DNA of 64,000 nucleotides from Bryoerythrophyllum caledonicum. Its lineage: Eukaryota > Streptophyta > Bryopsida > Pottiales > Pottiaceae. The notes under the pieces are model-generated. The model saw only the letters and a program-made list of their open reading frames with translations. It did not search any database and had not been told where the DNA came from. Made by a program: the position numbers and the translations under genes. Numbering within the stretch: the first letter of the stretch is position 1; every line of letters starts with the position of its first letter. This document shows positions 50,700 to 62,500 of this stretch, piece after piece. The DNA lies in the NCBI GenBank assembly GCA_963971425.1, contig OZ020519.1, forward strand, positions 16,260,028 to 16,324,027, given 5' to 3'.

Positions 50700-52299
50700 G
50701 GTCTCCCAGTCAAACCTCCCGGGAAAGAACCGGTTGATCTTTCTTTCTCACAAACGGATTCTTGGGTTGAGTTTCTAGTAGCTATGCTTGTTTTTCCGCT
50801 AGCTATGTTTGTTGATCCGGTAGAGACTCCTCAAGTATTGGTGGAGACTCCTCAAGTATTGGTGGATACTCCCAATCCACCGGTAGACCTTCCGGTTGAG
50901 ACTTCCGAACCTGTTGGTGGATTCTCTTGACCATGTACCCGTGGATACTTCCATTCTTTCAGTCAATCCTCCTATAGATCAATCGGGAGCTAATTCCATT
51001 CTTCCGGATGAGTCTTCCGGGTGAGCCTATATTATATGTTATTGTGGATTTATCCTATTGGTTGATAGAATGTTGCTAGGTTGCCAGATTAACGCTAGGG
51101 TGAGAGTAGTGATATCGATAGGGCCCCATTGTGCACCCGGTTACTACCACTTGAGTGATTTCTCCGGCTACCTACTTTTATTAGATGATGTTTTATCCAT
51201 CTCGGACCAGGAGGCTTTTAGTTCACCGGTCTAACCGGTAATCCGCTTGTGACTAGGCAACCCTCAATTCTAGGATCTAGATGTCGTTTCCCACATTTTG
51301 GAGATCTAATTTTTGGAGGGTAGCTAGTGACCTCTGTGTACTTTAAGAGCCTTGGGCTCTTGTTTTAAGTATTCTTTTCTTTGTTTCTTTGCTTGTATCT
51401 TGCCTTCAATGCTTGTGTCTAAAATTTTTGTTGAGCTTGAATGAGTATAGAGGGAGAAAATTGAGTCCTCCTAGTGGATCTTTGCTAGGATGTGAAGGTT
51501 GTGGCTTGTTGAATGTTATGTGGTTGAATGTGAGTTATGGCTTCCGGAAGGAGTAGGATATCCAGGCTAGATGGTGGAGTAAGATCCGGGGTCTATTCCA
51601 AATCCTAGACCGGTTGGACCGGGTAGAGTTGCTTTGCGGATGGGATCCGGAAAGCCAACTGCTATTTATGATAGCATCCCTTAAGTGGGAAGTGTTTGGA
51701 TTGATGGGGAGGAGGGGAGTTATCCCCCCTCTTTGTACACCGGGAGAGATCCCGGCTAAGCCTGAGTCCAGAGTATTCCGGGATTTCTACCCTTGTAGTG
51801 AATGAGATCCCTTGATCCCCATGGAAAGTTATCTTGCTTACCTGATTTGCTTAGCACTAGACCGTTGTGATTCTTGTATCTTCTTTGTTTGATTCATTGG
51901 GTGTGGTTGTAGCTGGAACCCGGCTTTGCGTGACCGGTTTACCGAAACTATTTTCCGATAGATTGTGAAAGCCGGTGATCTAGGTGCAACCTTTTAACTC
52001 TTTTAAGGTGTGGAGTTAGATGTGGATATCGTGGCCTCTAGACTGTAAGAACGAAGGGCACTGTAAAAACTTACCGGAAAACTACTATGACGCTCCACCG
52101 AGTTTAAACTAAACAATTGTGGTTACTTGTTACCGGTCACTGAGGTACCGGCCCCCGGGGAAGCCATCCTCCAGGATGTGCTGAGGTATTAAGTGTGCAT
52201 TGTCCTTAGGTTTAGAGAGTTTCACACACGATAAAAATCCCTAGAAACGATCTAGTTAGGTGGGCTCGCTTAAGGTTAATTTCGGTTAATTTTTAGAAT

Positions 52300-54136
52300 C
52301 ACGAACTTCTAGTCTACAACAAAAAGCTCCAAACCCAAGTAATAGTATTATTACTGAACGGCGGTTTCTCACACCTCTTCCTCCGCAACAAAAACCAAAG
52401 CCTCATCCGCACCATACGCCATCTCCTCATTGCCAAGCCTTAAATTCCATCAATTGTCCATCTACGGATTGACCCCCCGTCCATGCACAAAGCAACACTC
52501 AGAACAATGTTGTAATAGGAAAAAATGTGTGAGCAAGGGGAGAGGTGAGGCGATTATATACCATATTTTGAGGAAAAGACTGAGGTACAATGTTTTAAGG
52601 CTTGTGTGTCATTCCATCTTTAAAAATCACCGGTGATGTTTTAGCCGAACCATCAACTTAGAGGGGTTGACGTGGCAACCTTCGATAGGTGCTTGTGCCG
52701 GACCCTCCGCCTCATTGGCGCAATCCTATACAATATGACAATTATATACAGAGAACTAATATTTTATTCAACAAGGGATTAAAAAATTTCAACCTTTACT
52801 ACATCATAAATAAGATTTTGAATGTTATTCATATTAAAAAGAAAAAGAAGGAAAAACAAAAAATCACCTTAACTATTCTAATTTTAAAGTATTTTCAGTC
52901 AAATTTAGTAAGAAATTTAGAATATGTAGTTTTGCTAACCTATATGCAAATATTATGAAGTTGAGATGGAAATAAACATAGTAAGTTTATTTTATATCTC
53001 CTGAACTATGATAGGTAGTTTTGGAATAAAATTGGGGAGAATATATTTTGGAATTATATATATCAAAATGTTATATAAATAAACTAAAACCCAAAAAAAG
53101 TTCAAATCACTTAAATGTTCATATTTTCAACCAACAAAAAATCTTTATTGTAGAAATTGGGAAGGAAGGGCAAAGAGGGGTTTTCTAACATGGGGTTGTA
53201 GAGGTGTGATTGTAAAAATATAGGAGTAAGGTTATTTAGGGTCTTGCATGGTCCAATATACACTTAAAGTCTAGGGTTTAGGTCTAAACTCATTTCTATC
53301 ATTGATTCTTTACACACCAATTTTTAGAATTAGGAAAGGCGTGTAGCATATTCAAATTAATTGGGCAAGGAATGGAGATTTAAATATGGCAATTCTTTTT
53401 TTATTGTTCTTGTAAACTTGATATGTTTTAGAATGAGAATCCAATGGGTCAATAAGAAGGTTTATACAACATTTTGTGGTAGAAAAATCAAAAGTAAAAA
53501 CATATAAAGATCCCTAAGTTATATGTGAAAAAGAAGATTTTTTTGTATGTGTGAAAAAAATACAACTCTATCTTGTCTAAGAGTGTGTGACAATGTATAA
53601 AGATTTAGAATATTGAAAAGAAGGTAGAGAAGGGGTTGTAAAGGTAGTGTTGCAAAGGTTGGGCTATAAAAAATTAGAAGTAAGATCATCTAGTCCATAG
53701 TAAATATACACAATTTTTTTAAAATTCTATGCTACACTCTTCTTTTGTAGTATTCAAAATGAAAACAAATATTGAAGAATCAAAATTCTATTGGTTAGAA
53801 GGATTTCTAAAAATATCATATTATCCAATTATATGTTCTATGTTTCATTGAAAAATTGGTATAATTTAACAACTATTTTATTACTAAAATTACTTTAGGA
53901 GGCATATGAGATGATGTATTAATATACATCAAAAAATATACTAATATCTATAAGGTTTCAATTTCAGTTTTTGAAATTTTGTAATATAATAAGCATATTT
54001 ATAATTGTTTTGGAATATTTTAAAAGTAGGTTTATATTTTGATTAATTTGAACATTTATTAAATAATAATAAATTTGTAAACTTGATGTTTTGATTTTTA
54101 ACATGTAAAGACATCAAAATTTATATTATACATATA
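52300..54136. other. AT-rich spacer
   Basis: Very AT-rich with no domain-bearing frame. No tandem structure beyond homopolymer runs. Confidence 0.35.
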
Positions 54137-54219
54137 ATACCATAAATTCAATGGAAAACCTTACTATTTTTTTCAATTAATATTGCATATACAAGTTATA
54201 ATTATTATGATTTATTACG
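54137..54219. repeat. Left copy of an AT-rich direct repeat flanking the Helitron fragment
   Basis: ATACCATAAATTCAATGG, AATATTGCATATACAA and AATTATTATGATTTATTAC recur in the same order and orientation at 57353-57437. A third, partial copy (GAATTCAATGGAAAACCTTA) is at 57326-57345. Confidence 0.8.
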
Positions 54220-54385
54220 GTACTAGTATTGGTACCCATCGTTTTGACCGGGGAAGGTTTTTATTAGTGCTCCTCAAAATAAAATTTGTTTGACATCTTG
54301 TATTTTAGATTGCAATTTGCATCCCTTGGAGTTCAACGTTTTACATCACAGGACCCATTGATCTTATGTGCGGCATCAATGGCCT

Positions 54386-57333
54386 TCAGCGCAAGGCCTC
54401 TTCGTATACAATGTTACGCATAAGCTGATCCTCGGCCCATTCAATGGTTTCTGCTTCAAGAAGAACAGTGACGTTTTCGGGAGCCGTGGTACGTCAGAAA
54501 GCAACATACAACTGACTGTGGGAGAACACGTTCTTTGTGAAGCAAATGCCAACCCTGGGAAGCATCTGCCTTTGAGACTTGTTGATTGTCATTGCATACG
54601 CAACTCGGATCGGAAACTGCTTGCGTCGAACTGGAAATGGAAGCCGAGATTGTTCAGTGATCAAGGGAATCCTGTAGAGTAAAAATTTAGATTTGTCTAT
54701 CTAACCCCAAGCTACATAATAAAATTGGTTCGGGAAAAGGTCTTTTCATTTAGCGTTTTTTTTGTGTAATTAATGGTCACTTGTAGATTACAAAGAAGAT
54801 ATTTCTTAAATTAATGTAACAAGGTATTCTCTCAAACAAAACCCAAGTATAAATCACTCTTATTACCATTTATCTTTATAAGGAATAAGGGTGATTCAAT
54901 TTGAAAGTAACCGAGGCATGACATCCTCAGGCGGTTATAGCCTTGTTCAAATCGACAGTAATGTTGTTCAAATAGACCGTAGCCATCATCTCTATGCCAT
55001 TTATTTATTAATTTTAAATTTATATAAATGAAATCCTATCTACTTGCACAAAATTCAACTAAGAAATTTACTTATCTCAAGCAAACTCCCGCATGTCTTT
55101 TCCAAGACATCTCCATCACTCCATCATGAGTGCCTATTTTAACTTATTATTATTCCTTCCTTTTCATACAACTTATTTTCAATTATAGATACCGTTTATG
55201 GACTTACAAGAAAGTTTTAAATTAAAACACTACAATGACATACTATTCATTTCCGGATGTTAAAATAAATATTAATGTTCAATGTTACTAAAAAGGGTGA
55301 TCAACCCTAAAGAAACGTCTCTCACTTCATACTCCTAATCTTTAATAATTCATAATCTATCTAAATCATTGTCATCACAATATTTTTAATTTAGAATTAA
55401 TATATTTATCCAAAGCCTTGTAATAAAGAATTACAAATGAATTAGATAGTTAAGCTAATTCACAGCTTCTATTACTACATGTATCTCATAATTCAACTAA
55501 TAAGCCCGCTCATCATTGTGTTTTTCTTTCTCAGAATTACACTACAATTCTCAATAAGTATCACATATCTAAGATACCTTAATATTTCTATTGATAATAG
55601 AAAAAAATAAATTTATTAACCGGCTATTTAATATGCGCAATTCACTTTCCTTTCCAGGACATCAAACAGTGACTGTCAATCAGGTACATCAAATTGACAA
55701 AATACCACTGCTCATATACTCTCCTCCCTCTGGGTAGTGTTTCTTCAATTAGACATAAGACTCCTTCCTCTGATACTGCTCTCTGGCTTACTCCATGTCC
55801 ATTAGACTGTTACTCAATTCCTCATGACTCAACCTATGCATGATGGCTAGAAACAATACTTTGCAACTAAGTCAATTTGACTCGCCATAACTCATTCTCA
55901 TACAAACCATGACATACTGATGTACAAACCACACTTTGTGAAGTCAAACAATAAACTGGAGACATTCAAAATTGAAATTACTATTGTTGAATTGTCATAA
56001 TGTATTCCTTTAAGTAATTACAACAAATAAACATCAACTTGAAATTGAACATGAGCCAGAATTCATAACATTTCTACACTTTAATCAAACTATTCACTCA
56101 AGCTCTCTCCAGTGACATACACACTCAAGATATGCTATTTTCTAATGTGTGGTAGTGTTTCCTTCTTTTTCCATCTTTACTTATGTCCTCAAAGTCAAAT
56201 TGACACCTCTTCATATCTAGATTTCAAAGAGTATAGCCACCATGTCTATTTTAATCAGATTCTAAAGAGTGGCGGCTAGGAGTCTACTAAAATCTCCTTT
56301 CTAATTTCTAAGGCTTAATCATAACTATCCTTAACCAATTTCCAAAATTCTTAGAAAATAAGCTCCTTTCACACTGTCAATTAGAAAAAGGATTCAAAGT
56401 AAAGATTTTATGCTCACAAATCCGCAGGATAAATGCAACGTAATCGGCACGATCTCCCATCAACACTTCTGCTTCGATCACCCGCAACGCACATCATCAA
56501 ACAATAAGGCGCGTGCCGTTACGTAGACCATTGGTTGGATCCAGGTTCCGTAAAAGCATGACCGGTGTTCCAATTTTGACCGTGAGCTTGTGCAGTGGCC
56601 ATCCGTTGATGTTAAGCTTGTTGAGGTACTCCACGGGAATCAAGTTGGCACCTTCCTTGCTGTCCACCTTATCCGCGCTCAAAAACTCAGACATATCGTG
56701 TGGTACCATGTCAAGCACGACTGCGTTGATCCGCGAAACGTCGTCATTCCGTGCGGCAAGGATGGTACGACCGCTGAAGCACTCGCGCGCATTTGCTTCA
56801 ACATCAGGAATTCCTCCATAGACAACATTGATCAAGTCGTTCAAGGTGTGATTGCCGACTAATTTTGCCCGTGGGCACCTGATCATGTCATCCTTCACCT
56901 TCTCCAGCCTATCCTCCCCCAGCGCCAAGAGCCACTCTGGAAATGTACGGTTGCCCAAATCCACACGGCGTTCACCAACAACACCGCGTATGTTCCTGCG
57001 AAGTCGGCAGACGTGTACTCGATTCCACAGATGAGATTCCTTGATGGATGCCGCAATGATATTTGGCCGGAGGCCCTTGGGCACCATCGGCAGGACTTGT
57101 CGAAAATCACCGCACATCACAAATGTGATGCCGCCAAACAGCTTGTTGTGACGATTGGTGATATCCCTCAGCGTGCGATCCACCGCCTCGAAGGCAAACT
57201 TGCTCATCATTGGAGCTTCGTCCCACAGAATCAGCTTTGCGTGGCAAATCATCTTGCGAGATCGCCTTGCTTGCTGAAGTTGCAGACAAATGTGGGACTA
57301 AGCTGAATCGGAATCTTGAACCTTGAATTCAAT
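54386..57333 (-). pseudogene. Helitron helicase (PIF1-like) fragment, split by an insertion
   Basis: Read downward from 57333: RFKIPIQLSPTFVCNFSKQG and then, after a one-base frame loss, ICHAKLILWDEAPMMSK with the Walker B-like DEAPM. Further blocks are MCGDFRQVLPMVPKG, LNINGWPLHKLTVKIGTPVM, LLRNLDPTNGLRNGTRLIV and VLMGDRADYVAFIL. The frame continues beyond the insertion 56418-54673 with RIPLITEQSRLPFPVRRKQF and VAYAMTINKSQ, and ends ENVTVLLEAETIEW and MRNIVYEEALR at 54386. This is the C-terminal helicase half of a plant Helitron RepHel protein. The rolling-circle Rep part and the Walker A region are missing. Stops lie after NGTRLIV and in YVAF(TGA)RTT, so it is dead. Deleting the insertion with one AATCC restores the frame exactly. 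Confidence 0.9.
54673..56418. mobile_element. Solo-LTR-like insertion in the Helitron helicase
   Basis: 1746 bp beginning TGTAGAG and ending CTCACA, flanked by the 5-bp direct repeat AATCC (54668-54672 and 56419-56423). TG...CA ends with a 5-bp duplication are the hallmark of LTR retrotransposons. With no internal coding region it is best read as a solo LTR. The first and last about 16 bp are also weakly inverted (TGTAGAGTAAAAAT versus TGTGAGCATAAAAT), so a TIR element is a less likely alternative. The helicase frame gives an independent proof of the empty site. Confidence 0.8.
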
Positions 57334-57352
57334 GGAAAACCTTAGTAAATTC

Positions 57353-57437
57353 ATACCATAAATTCAATGGAAAACCTTAATAAAAAAATTTAAATTAATA
57401 TTGCATATACAACGTACAATTATTATGATTTATTACA
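57353..57437. repeat. Right copy of the AT-rich direct repeat flanking the Helitron fragment
   Basis: Matches 54137-54219 over about 84 bp with scattered differences. Together they bracket the 3.1-kb Helitron segment. Confidence 0.8.
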
Positions 57438-59093
57438 GTATTTAAATGATAATTGCAATATGCAAATTTTTATAATATATGGTTTATCTAACAGTATTTA
57501 ATAAAACTTTATTTTCAAAAAAAAAAACCTCATAAACAAATAATCATTAACAATAATTACAAATTGTAGAGAAAACAACATTCAACATAATAATATCATA
57601 AAAATATGAATTAAAAATATAATTTCTTCCAGTAATCCAATACCATTCTACTCACACTTAGAACTAAATTCCTAGTATTTATCATATTTGATTTTGATTA
57701 CTAATACTTTTTTATTTAAGATGCTAATCTATTATTAATGTAAGATGGACTACCAATACGACTATACTGAGATCATGTTTGAGAACTAAATGTTTTGTGA
57801 TCATCCCTATTAGCTTTCCACATAATTTTTGTAGCTCCATCACAAAATTTTACATATACTTTGTATGGAGCTACATAAAATTTCCCACCTTCATAATCAA
57901 ATCCCAAATCTAAAGATGCTAGCTTTCCAAAAAAATTTACTATAGGTAACCACATTCAAAAACTAAATGAGCCATAGTCTCTACCTCAATATAATTTATT
58001 ATTAAAATCATCAAAAACTAAACTTGGATTATTAGCAAATGGACCTTATGTAGAATCATCATATTCAAAATCTCCAATATTTTAAATATCTTCTTCTAAT
58101 GCTTCTTTAGTAGTCTTTTGAAATAATCAATGTGATAAATCTTAAAATTGATTTTTATAAATACCTGAATTCCCACCAATCTCTTCTTCATTGCAAACGC
58201 TTTCAAAAATCCCATCATCTTTCTACTGTAAAGAACTACTTGGAAGATACTTTCCCATGATAATGACTTCCTAGCTATCCTATGTTCCAAACGCCAACCA
58301 ATAAACTGTAAAATCCACATTGTCAAAACAGCTAAGATTTACTCTTATTCCAAGTTCAATTCCCGGGATAGTCTAGCCTCAAATGTTAAGAAGTTATGCT
58401 CTAATTATGCATTATAAGATGTCGTCTTATTAAAATACTTAAGGTTTTGTACTTATTTTTGGAATTTTAAGTCTATGTATACATCACTCTTAGCATCACC
58501 CTCTCAAGACTAATTTCCTAAGGATCTAAGAGCCTAAAAATAGCCTTGCTATTTAGTAGCTGTGAATGACGTGCTTGGTTAGACTTCTAGGCCTAGCCAT
58601 CTTCGGCTAATGGATTCTATCCATTGCACTCATTGCTTGTTCCTTAATTAATCCTTTTATCAATCACAAGTATACCTTGTATAATAAGCTTCACTTCTCA
58701 CGTACGTCCAACGGCTCAGGTACTCATCACAAGTGTTAGTCTCAAACAACACACAAGTTAGATCAAGTCGAAATAAATTTATGTGTAAGATTCTCAATTA
58801 GCCAATTAATATTCAACACTTTGAATGTAAGAATTGACCTACACTCTTACACTTGCATACCTTGAGTTATTACTCAAAATGGACTCAAGATGATTATTTA
58901 CTCATGCATTCCTCTCTCTCATGTCTTAATCAATTAATCATACATTAATTCATATGAATCTCACATACAATTATGATTAACTTGTAAACACACAATTTCT
59001 AAATAAATCTATGAAGATCTAATATTATTGCAATTATACATATGACTCAAGTCACACACAAGACTTTAACACATGCAAATATATTAACAAATA
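57438..59093. other. AT-rich spacer
   Basis: No supported gene. Short frames at 57773-57955 and 58096-58326 (minus) lack recognisable domains. Confidence 0.35.
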
Positions 59094-59133
59094 AATATAT
59101 ATTTATATATATATTTATATATTTATATATATT

Positions 59134-59212
<79 letters not shown>
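59094..59212. repeat. (TA)n microsatellite
   Basis: About 120 bp of TA dinucleotides broken by ATTTATA variants. The Tyr/Ile open frame across it is an artefact. Confidence 0.95.
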
Positions 59213-59214
<2 letters not shown>

Positions 59215-61252
59215 TCTTACAACATTAAGAGTCATCAACTAGCTTCTTCTCCTAAAGCTATGGCTCACTCCAATCTTCCTCATGGTAATGGCAATGGCAA
59301 TGGCAACAAAAAAAGTTATTTATGCTACCTATTTTCTAAAAGGTGCACCTCTTAGCATGAGGTTTTTCCCATTTCCTAATGAGTAGGCTTCTTCTAATTT
59401 AATTCTCACACCTCTTCATGAAAACGTGTATCCTATCAAAGGTTGTGAATTAAATCCTTTTCTTACTATTCTTTCATTTTTAGACATGCATAGGTAATTT
59501 TTAATTAATTAGCTACTTAGTGTAAATATTACCACTAATGATCTAATTCTTAATATATCTACAACCCTTTTACACTATAAAATTTTAAGAAGATATTTTT
59601 AAAAAATTTAAGAAGATATTTTAAATATTTTTTCTCTACACAACCTATTGCAGATACTTTATGTTGTCTTCTTTATGCGCCTTTTTACATTTTACTTTCC
59701 TTGTATTTTTTGAATTTGAATTAAATATGTAGTTAATCTCTCAAAATTCTCAAATTCACAACTACTCATTGCGTAAAATGATGTGGATCTCAAAATGAGT
59801 ACTACATCCTTGTACTCATTGTCAATAGCTGCAACACTTCCATGATCTAAAACTAAGGCTCCATCCATTAAATGTAAAATATCCCATTTTTCCATCCTCC
59901 TCCAAAATTCAATTCTAGGTCTTCTTTGAGTGAACATTCTTGTAATATCCAATTTCTTTTGTTCCATTAATTTCAATTTCTTTTTTTTTCTCTTACTCTT
60001 CTTCATAATATTATAAAATTATACAATATTAAAACAATAGATTCAAATATATTTATTAAATTTTATATATAAATATAACAATAATAATCAAATAAGTATG
60101 TCTGCAGTTGACAGTCTTATTCTTCTTCTCCATAATAAAACCATAAACAAAAGCACAATAATCCCATAATTTGTGAAAAATAATAAATAATAATAATAAT
60201 AATAAAAATCACCTATAATATACAATACAATAATATTATATTAAATCACATTATACAATAATTACATTGTGTTTAATTTATTATTAATGCAAAATTTGCT
60301 TAGAATTCACTAATTGGGAAGTACTACTTTTAAGTTTTGATGGTTATAACTTTGAAAATATAATTAATATCCAAATAAATTCCAATATAAAATCAATGCC
60401 TTAAATCCAATGAATTCAAGTATGGAGTCAATAATTTATTAAAGATTGATAAATACCTTGTAACATTATAAGTTACTAGAATTGTTAGGAAAATCCATAT
60501 CTATGAGTAGTAGAGTAGTTTCAGAGATAGCTCTGCTTAAGTTGACTCTAACACAATGCCTTGAGAACATAAAGTGTCATTCATTGGTAGAAGAAGGCAA
60601 GGAAACATTGTAGTATAAAAACAAAGACATAACTATCTCCGACAGAAAATTTAATAAATATTTCAATATGTATTGTTATTATAGTTGAATTTTCAACAAA
60701 CCTAATCCAACTATGAGCACTTATTGAAGTTTATACCAAAAGAAATAGTAACTAAGATGATATGCAAAATCCTATTCTTCCTATACACCATGGGAACTTG
60801 TGTCGTTCATGTTTGGTTATTTTTGTTTCTTGTTCTCTTTGTTTTTCAACATTTTGGTGTGTGGTTCTGATTTATGTATGTATAATAGTATTGCTGTTAA
60901 TTTGTTACAATTTATTATTATTGTTGTTTGGTTTATTTGTATGTTTGTCAGTTCATATATTTGTTTCTTTGTTTCTTTGTTTGTCTATATGTATTTATGT
61001 ATGTTTGTTGTTAATCTCATTTGTTTCATGAGTAATACATATTGTTTATAGTTTGGAATTTCATTATTGTTGCAAAGCGTTATTTACTCCTACAAATCCC
61101 TATAGTTAATGATCTTCTGCAAGCAGATATGGCTAAGAGGTGGAAGACTAAACCATATATTCAACCCTAAATCTTAAACCCTAAACTAAAATTATACAAT
61201 TGAAAACGTAAAAACCCAAAATTGGATGAAATACGTATGCTTGTGGCTACGC
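59213..61252. other. AT-rich spacer with T/G-rich simple sequence
   Basis: No convincing gene. About 60810-61020 is TTTG- and TTGT-rich low-complexity DNA that stays open as a hydrophobic frame by composition. Short microsatellites (TGGCAA at 59287-59310, AATAATAAT near 60180) are present. Confidence 0.4.
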
Positions 61253-62266
61253 TTTAGCTCAATTCAAGCCAAAGTGTAGATAGAAACTTTGTTGCTCCGT
61301 AAAATTTAGCTCCAGTTGAGCTAAACTGTAGGAAGTACTACTTGTGGTGTTGCCTACAATTTAGCTTGATTTGAGCTAAACTGTATGGACCAACGGAGTT
61401 TTTGTCAACAATTTAGCTCGAGTTGAGCTATATTGTTGCCAAATCTCCATCTAAACACCACACTTGAGCTTCAATTTAGCTCCAATCTCAGCGAAACATC
61501 CTTCTGCTTTCCCTTCCTTTTAGCTCAACTCAAGCTAAAGTGCTCTTCATCAAAATTAGAATACATTCATCTGCTTGCATTCATTAGCAATTTAGCTCAA
61601 ATCGAGCTAAGTTGTTCTTCAAAATCAAAATGACTAACTACCTAAATCATCAAGTAGAGTTCTTCAACACTGTAGGTCAAGTCAAAGTAAAATCTACACA
61701 TTACCTCGACAGTCGGTGATTTAGTTGTTGTTTGTGAGTCAACATGTTTTGAATTTTTAGTTCTTTGATGAACACAATCTGCAAAATTATCAAAAGTAGT
61801 GGAATCCAATACATTATTCTATACCTCAGAAAGAACTAGAGCGTAAAGCGTAGTAATCCACCCTATTAATAATTTCATACATTCTCCTTACCATGTAGTT
61901 GTTGTGTTATAGTACTAGCAACAAATCAAACAAGCAGTTTAGCTCAATTTGAGCTAAAGTATAGGGAGTACCACAGGTGACTTCCATTCCATGGCACTAG
62001 GAAGCAACCCCCTCATTTCAGACCGTTACAGACCAAGGGAAATCAATCAAGAAGTCAATCATTAGCCTCGGATTGGTTATCTTTTGGTCTGTTACGGTGT
62101 GAGATGGAGAAGCCACTTCCAACTGCCGTGGGATGGCAATCACAAGAGGTTTGCCTTCAGCTTAGCTCAACTCGAGCTATATTACATGAGGTAACTAAGT
62201 TCCATTCTCGGAGTAGTAGGAAACAAGTAGACAAATGTTACAGTTTACCTCGATCCAAGGCAAACT
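61253..62266. repeat. Second palindrome cluster (TTTAGCTCAAnTnGAGCTAAA)
   Basis: About ten imperfect palindromes of 20-22 bp start near 61253, 61305, 61360, 61412, 61475, 61519, 61591, 61938, 62161 and 62242. Examples are TTTAGCTCAACTCAAGCTAAA (61519) and TTTAGCTCAAATCGAGCTAA (61591). Flanks are often followed by CTGTA or GTGTAG. Arm changes are frequently matched on the other side (TTTAGCTTGATTTGAGCTAAA at 61360). Spacing is 40-115 bp in the first seven copies. No copy was seen elsewhere in the window. Confidence 0.85.
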
Positions 62267-62312
62267 ATAATGAGAACAAGAAATGCACCCAATACTGTGA
62301 TCCGACAAAGTA

Positions 62313-62500
62313 ATATAATTTCTTGCAGCAATGAGAAGAAAAGACTTGTGAAAGTGTTGAATCGCTTCTTCAAGTTGGTGCCCGTTCCACTAAGTAACGA
62401 CGAATCCAACGACAACAACAATATTGATCCTTGGGAGAACAAAGACCCGGAGAAGGCGGAAAGGTGGACGCTACTATGGTCGGCATTCACAAATTTTTAG
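62313..62500 (+). CDS. Possible exon of an unknown gene
   Basis: After an acceptor-like TTTCTTGCAG an open stretch reads NEKKRLVKVLNRFFKLV, PVPLSNDESNDNNNIDPW, ENKDPEKAERWTLLWSAF and ends with a stop at 62498-62500. Base composition is less AT-rich than the surroundings and the charged pattern looks protein-like. No domain recognised and no upstream exon found. It directly follows the second palindrome cluster. Confidence 0.3.

Larger units (their letters stand above)
47880..52300. mobile_element. Decayed retroelement-like region rich in ACCGG
   Basis: Composition changes abruptly: strings such as ACCGGG, GGTACCGG and CCGGTT are frequent from about 48030 to 52200. It holds a minisatellite, a degenerate gag-like reading region and simple repeats (GGTGGAGACTCCTCAAGTATT near 50830-50860). 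No LTR pair, primer-binding site or reverse transcriptase was found, so the class is open. Confidence 0.4.

Noticed and set aside
59042..59242. 66-aa Tyr/Ile ORF.
   Set aside because: It is the (TA)n microsatellite read in frame.
60762..61051. Hydrophobic ORFs resembling a membrane protein.
   Set aside because: Low-complexity T/G-rich DNA with no conserved motif; hydrophobicity follows from T-rich codons.
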